NCBI GenBank assembly: GCA_041844915.1
Contig: JBGZBY010000006.1
Span: 1-6,666, forward strand
Direction of reading: 5' to 3'
DNA from: W11650 sp041844915
Lineage (GTDB): Bacteria > Bacillota > Clostridia > Lachnospirales > Vallitaleaceae
Length of the DNA: 6,666 nucleotides
A program made the translations under genes and the position numbers. Positions 5,870-6,666 of this stretch are shown piece after piece (position 1 is the stretch's first letter; every line of letters begins with the position of its first letter). The notes below the pieces were generated by a model that searched no databases, was not told the origin of the DNA, and was given only the letters and a program-made list of their open reading frames with translations.

Positions 5870-5930
5870 GCGGGCTTGTCCGGCGGCTGCTTAGCCGGCG
5901 CAGGCAAATCAGGAGCCCGCTCGGGAGCGG
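5870..5930 (+). promoter_or_regulatory. Structured GC-rich leader with competing hairpins
   Basis: GCGGGCT (5870-5876) can pair with AGCCCGC (5914-5920), closing a domain with an inner hairpin CGGCT (5884-5888) and AGCCG (5893-5897). The 3' arm can instead pair downstream: CCGCT (5917-5921) with AGCGG (5926-5930) over the loop CGGG. The second fold covers part of the GGGAG ribosome-binding site (5923-5927), while the first frees it but buries the other AGGAG (5911-5915). The two folds share 5917-5920 and exclude one another. Function as a switch is inference; it matches no riboswitch I recognise. Confidence 0.45.
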
Positions 5931-5933
5931 ATC

Positions 5934-6666
5934 ATGCGGAATTGGCTAGCTTTGGGTTATTCCTTCGGGTATGTGTTTTTGATTCTTATTTTGGCGGAGA
6001 TAATCGCCCGAAGAATCAAAAGCAAGCAGATTAGCCGAAAGATTATTCATATTTTGTGCGGAAACTGGATTTTGATTGCCTTTGCTTTTTTTGACAGCAT
6101 GTGGGCAGCAATAATTCCGCCGATTAGTTTTATTTTTATCAATTATTTATCCTATCGTAAGGATTTTATTCCGGCTATGGAAGGAAAAAAATCTTTGGGA
6201 ACGGTCTATTATGCTGTATCGCTTCTTGTTCTGACGGCAGCGGCTTGGCTGCTGGCGTTTCCGGCTATGGCATATGTCGGAATTTTAAGTATGGCTTATG
6301 GAGATGGCTTTGCGGCGGTTTTGGGCGAGAAATTTGGCAGGCGGAAATGGGAGCTTTCCGGCAGCGATAAAAGCTATGTCGGAAGTGCTGCCGTGTTTGC
6401 TTTGACTACGCTCGTAGTTTTTTTGACAAGCAGAATGTCAGGACTGACCGAGGCGCTGCCGATTGCCCTGCTTTGCGGGCTGTTTGCTCTATATATTGAG
6501 CTGTATGGTGTAGCCGGATACGATAATTTAACCCTGCCGCTGGGAACGGCTGTGCTTTATTTTTGCTTTTATTTTTTGCAGGCAAAAGGAGAACTGCTTG
6601 GCTTTTGGCTGACTGCCGGCATTAGCGCAGCTGTTTTGGCGGCGGCGCTGCGGAAAAGCTCCATTA
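5934..6666 (+). CDS. Polyprenol/phytol-kinase-like membrane protein, partial
   Basis: The frame is open from ATG 5934 to the right edge (244 codons, no stop); GGGAG at 5923-5927 is 6 bases before the ATG. It is a hydrophobic multi-pass protein with about seven helices. Conserved features fit the diacylglycerol/polyprenol kinase family (dolichol kinase, phytol kinase VTE5), which is related to CDP-diacylglycerol synthases: RKIIHI near residues 35-40, YGDGFAAVLGEKFG at 122-135, KSYVGS at 146-151, and an acidic-Asn motif ELYGVAGYDNLTLPLG at 189-204. Such enzymes phosphorylate an isoprenoid alcohol or lipid with CTP at the membrane; the substrate here is unknown. The last residues (GFWLTAGISAAVLAAALRKSS) resemble the start of a DUF92-type region often fused to this domain, so the full protein may be longer. 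It has its own strong promoter and leader and is probably not cotranscribed with the lyase. Confidence 0.8.
   Translation, partial: MRNWLALGYSFGYVFLILILAEIIARRIKSKQISRKIIHILCGNWILIAFAFFDSMWAAIIPPISFIFINYLSYRKDFIPAMEGKKSLGTVYYAVSLLVLTAAAWLLAFPAMAYVGILSMAYGDGFAAVLGEKFGRRKWELSGSDKSYVGSAAVFALTTLVVFLTSRMSGLTEALPIALLCGLFALYIELYGVAGYDNLTLPLGTAVLYFCFYFLQAKGELLGFWLTAGISAAVLAAALRKSSI

Overview
The window looks like chromosomal DNA of a Gram-positive anaerobe of the Bacillota, most likely class Clostridia and possibly Lachnospiraceae. This is inferred from the strong AGGAGG/GGGAG ribosome-binding sites, sigma-A-like TATAAT boxes, the type of large serine recombinase, and the CUT1 sugar-transport, receiver/AraC-regulator and heparinase-like-lyase gene set. 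It is an accessory region in decay. Only two complete-looking genes remain (1226-2011 and 3785-5785), plus one gene cut by the right edge (5934-6666). Everything else is broken.

Positions 1-2011 are visibly AT-rich. They hold the 3' part of a large serine recombinase with a big in-frame internal deletion (2-499). Next is a small membrane protein split over three frames (534-1087), then an intact cytosolic protein of unknown function (1226-2011) that could be element cargo or an immunity-type protein. At about 2010 the composition changes and the sequence enters the middle of an unrelated sugar-transporter permease, which marks a recombination or deletion junction.

Positions 2012-3440 are a collapsed carbohydrate-uptake operon. 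The first permease lacks its N-terminus and its EAA loop and is frameshifted. The second has an early stop, a frameshift at an A run and a lost C-terminus. A short scrap joins the end of a response-regulator receiver domain directly to the last helix-turn-helix of its AraC-type output domain. All lie in the same order and orientation as a typical polysaccharide-utilisation operon, but no substrate-binding protein or sensor kinase remains.

Positions 3441-3784 hold two near-identical tandem copies of a roughly 150-base, hairpin-rich non-coding repeat. An intact 666-residue heparinase II/III-like polysaccharide lyase without a signal peptide follows (3785-5785). It was probably the enzyme that cleaved oligosaccharides imported by the now-broken transporter.

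Positions 5786-5933 hold a terminator hairpin whose loop carries the -35 box of a perfect-consensus promoter. This is followed by a GC-rich leader that can fold in competing ways around the ribosome-binding site of the last gene, a CTP-dependent polyprenol/phytol-kinase-like membrane protein. No complete undescribed system can be demonstrated. The most promising unexplained elements are the tandem structured repeat and the promoter/leader arrangement before the last gene.
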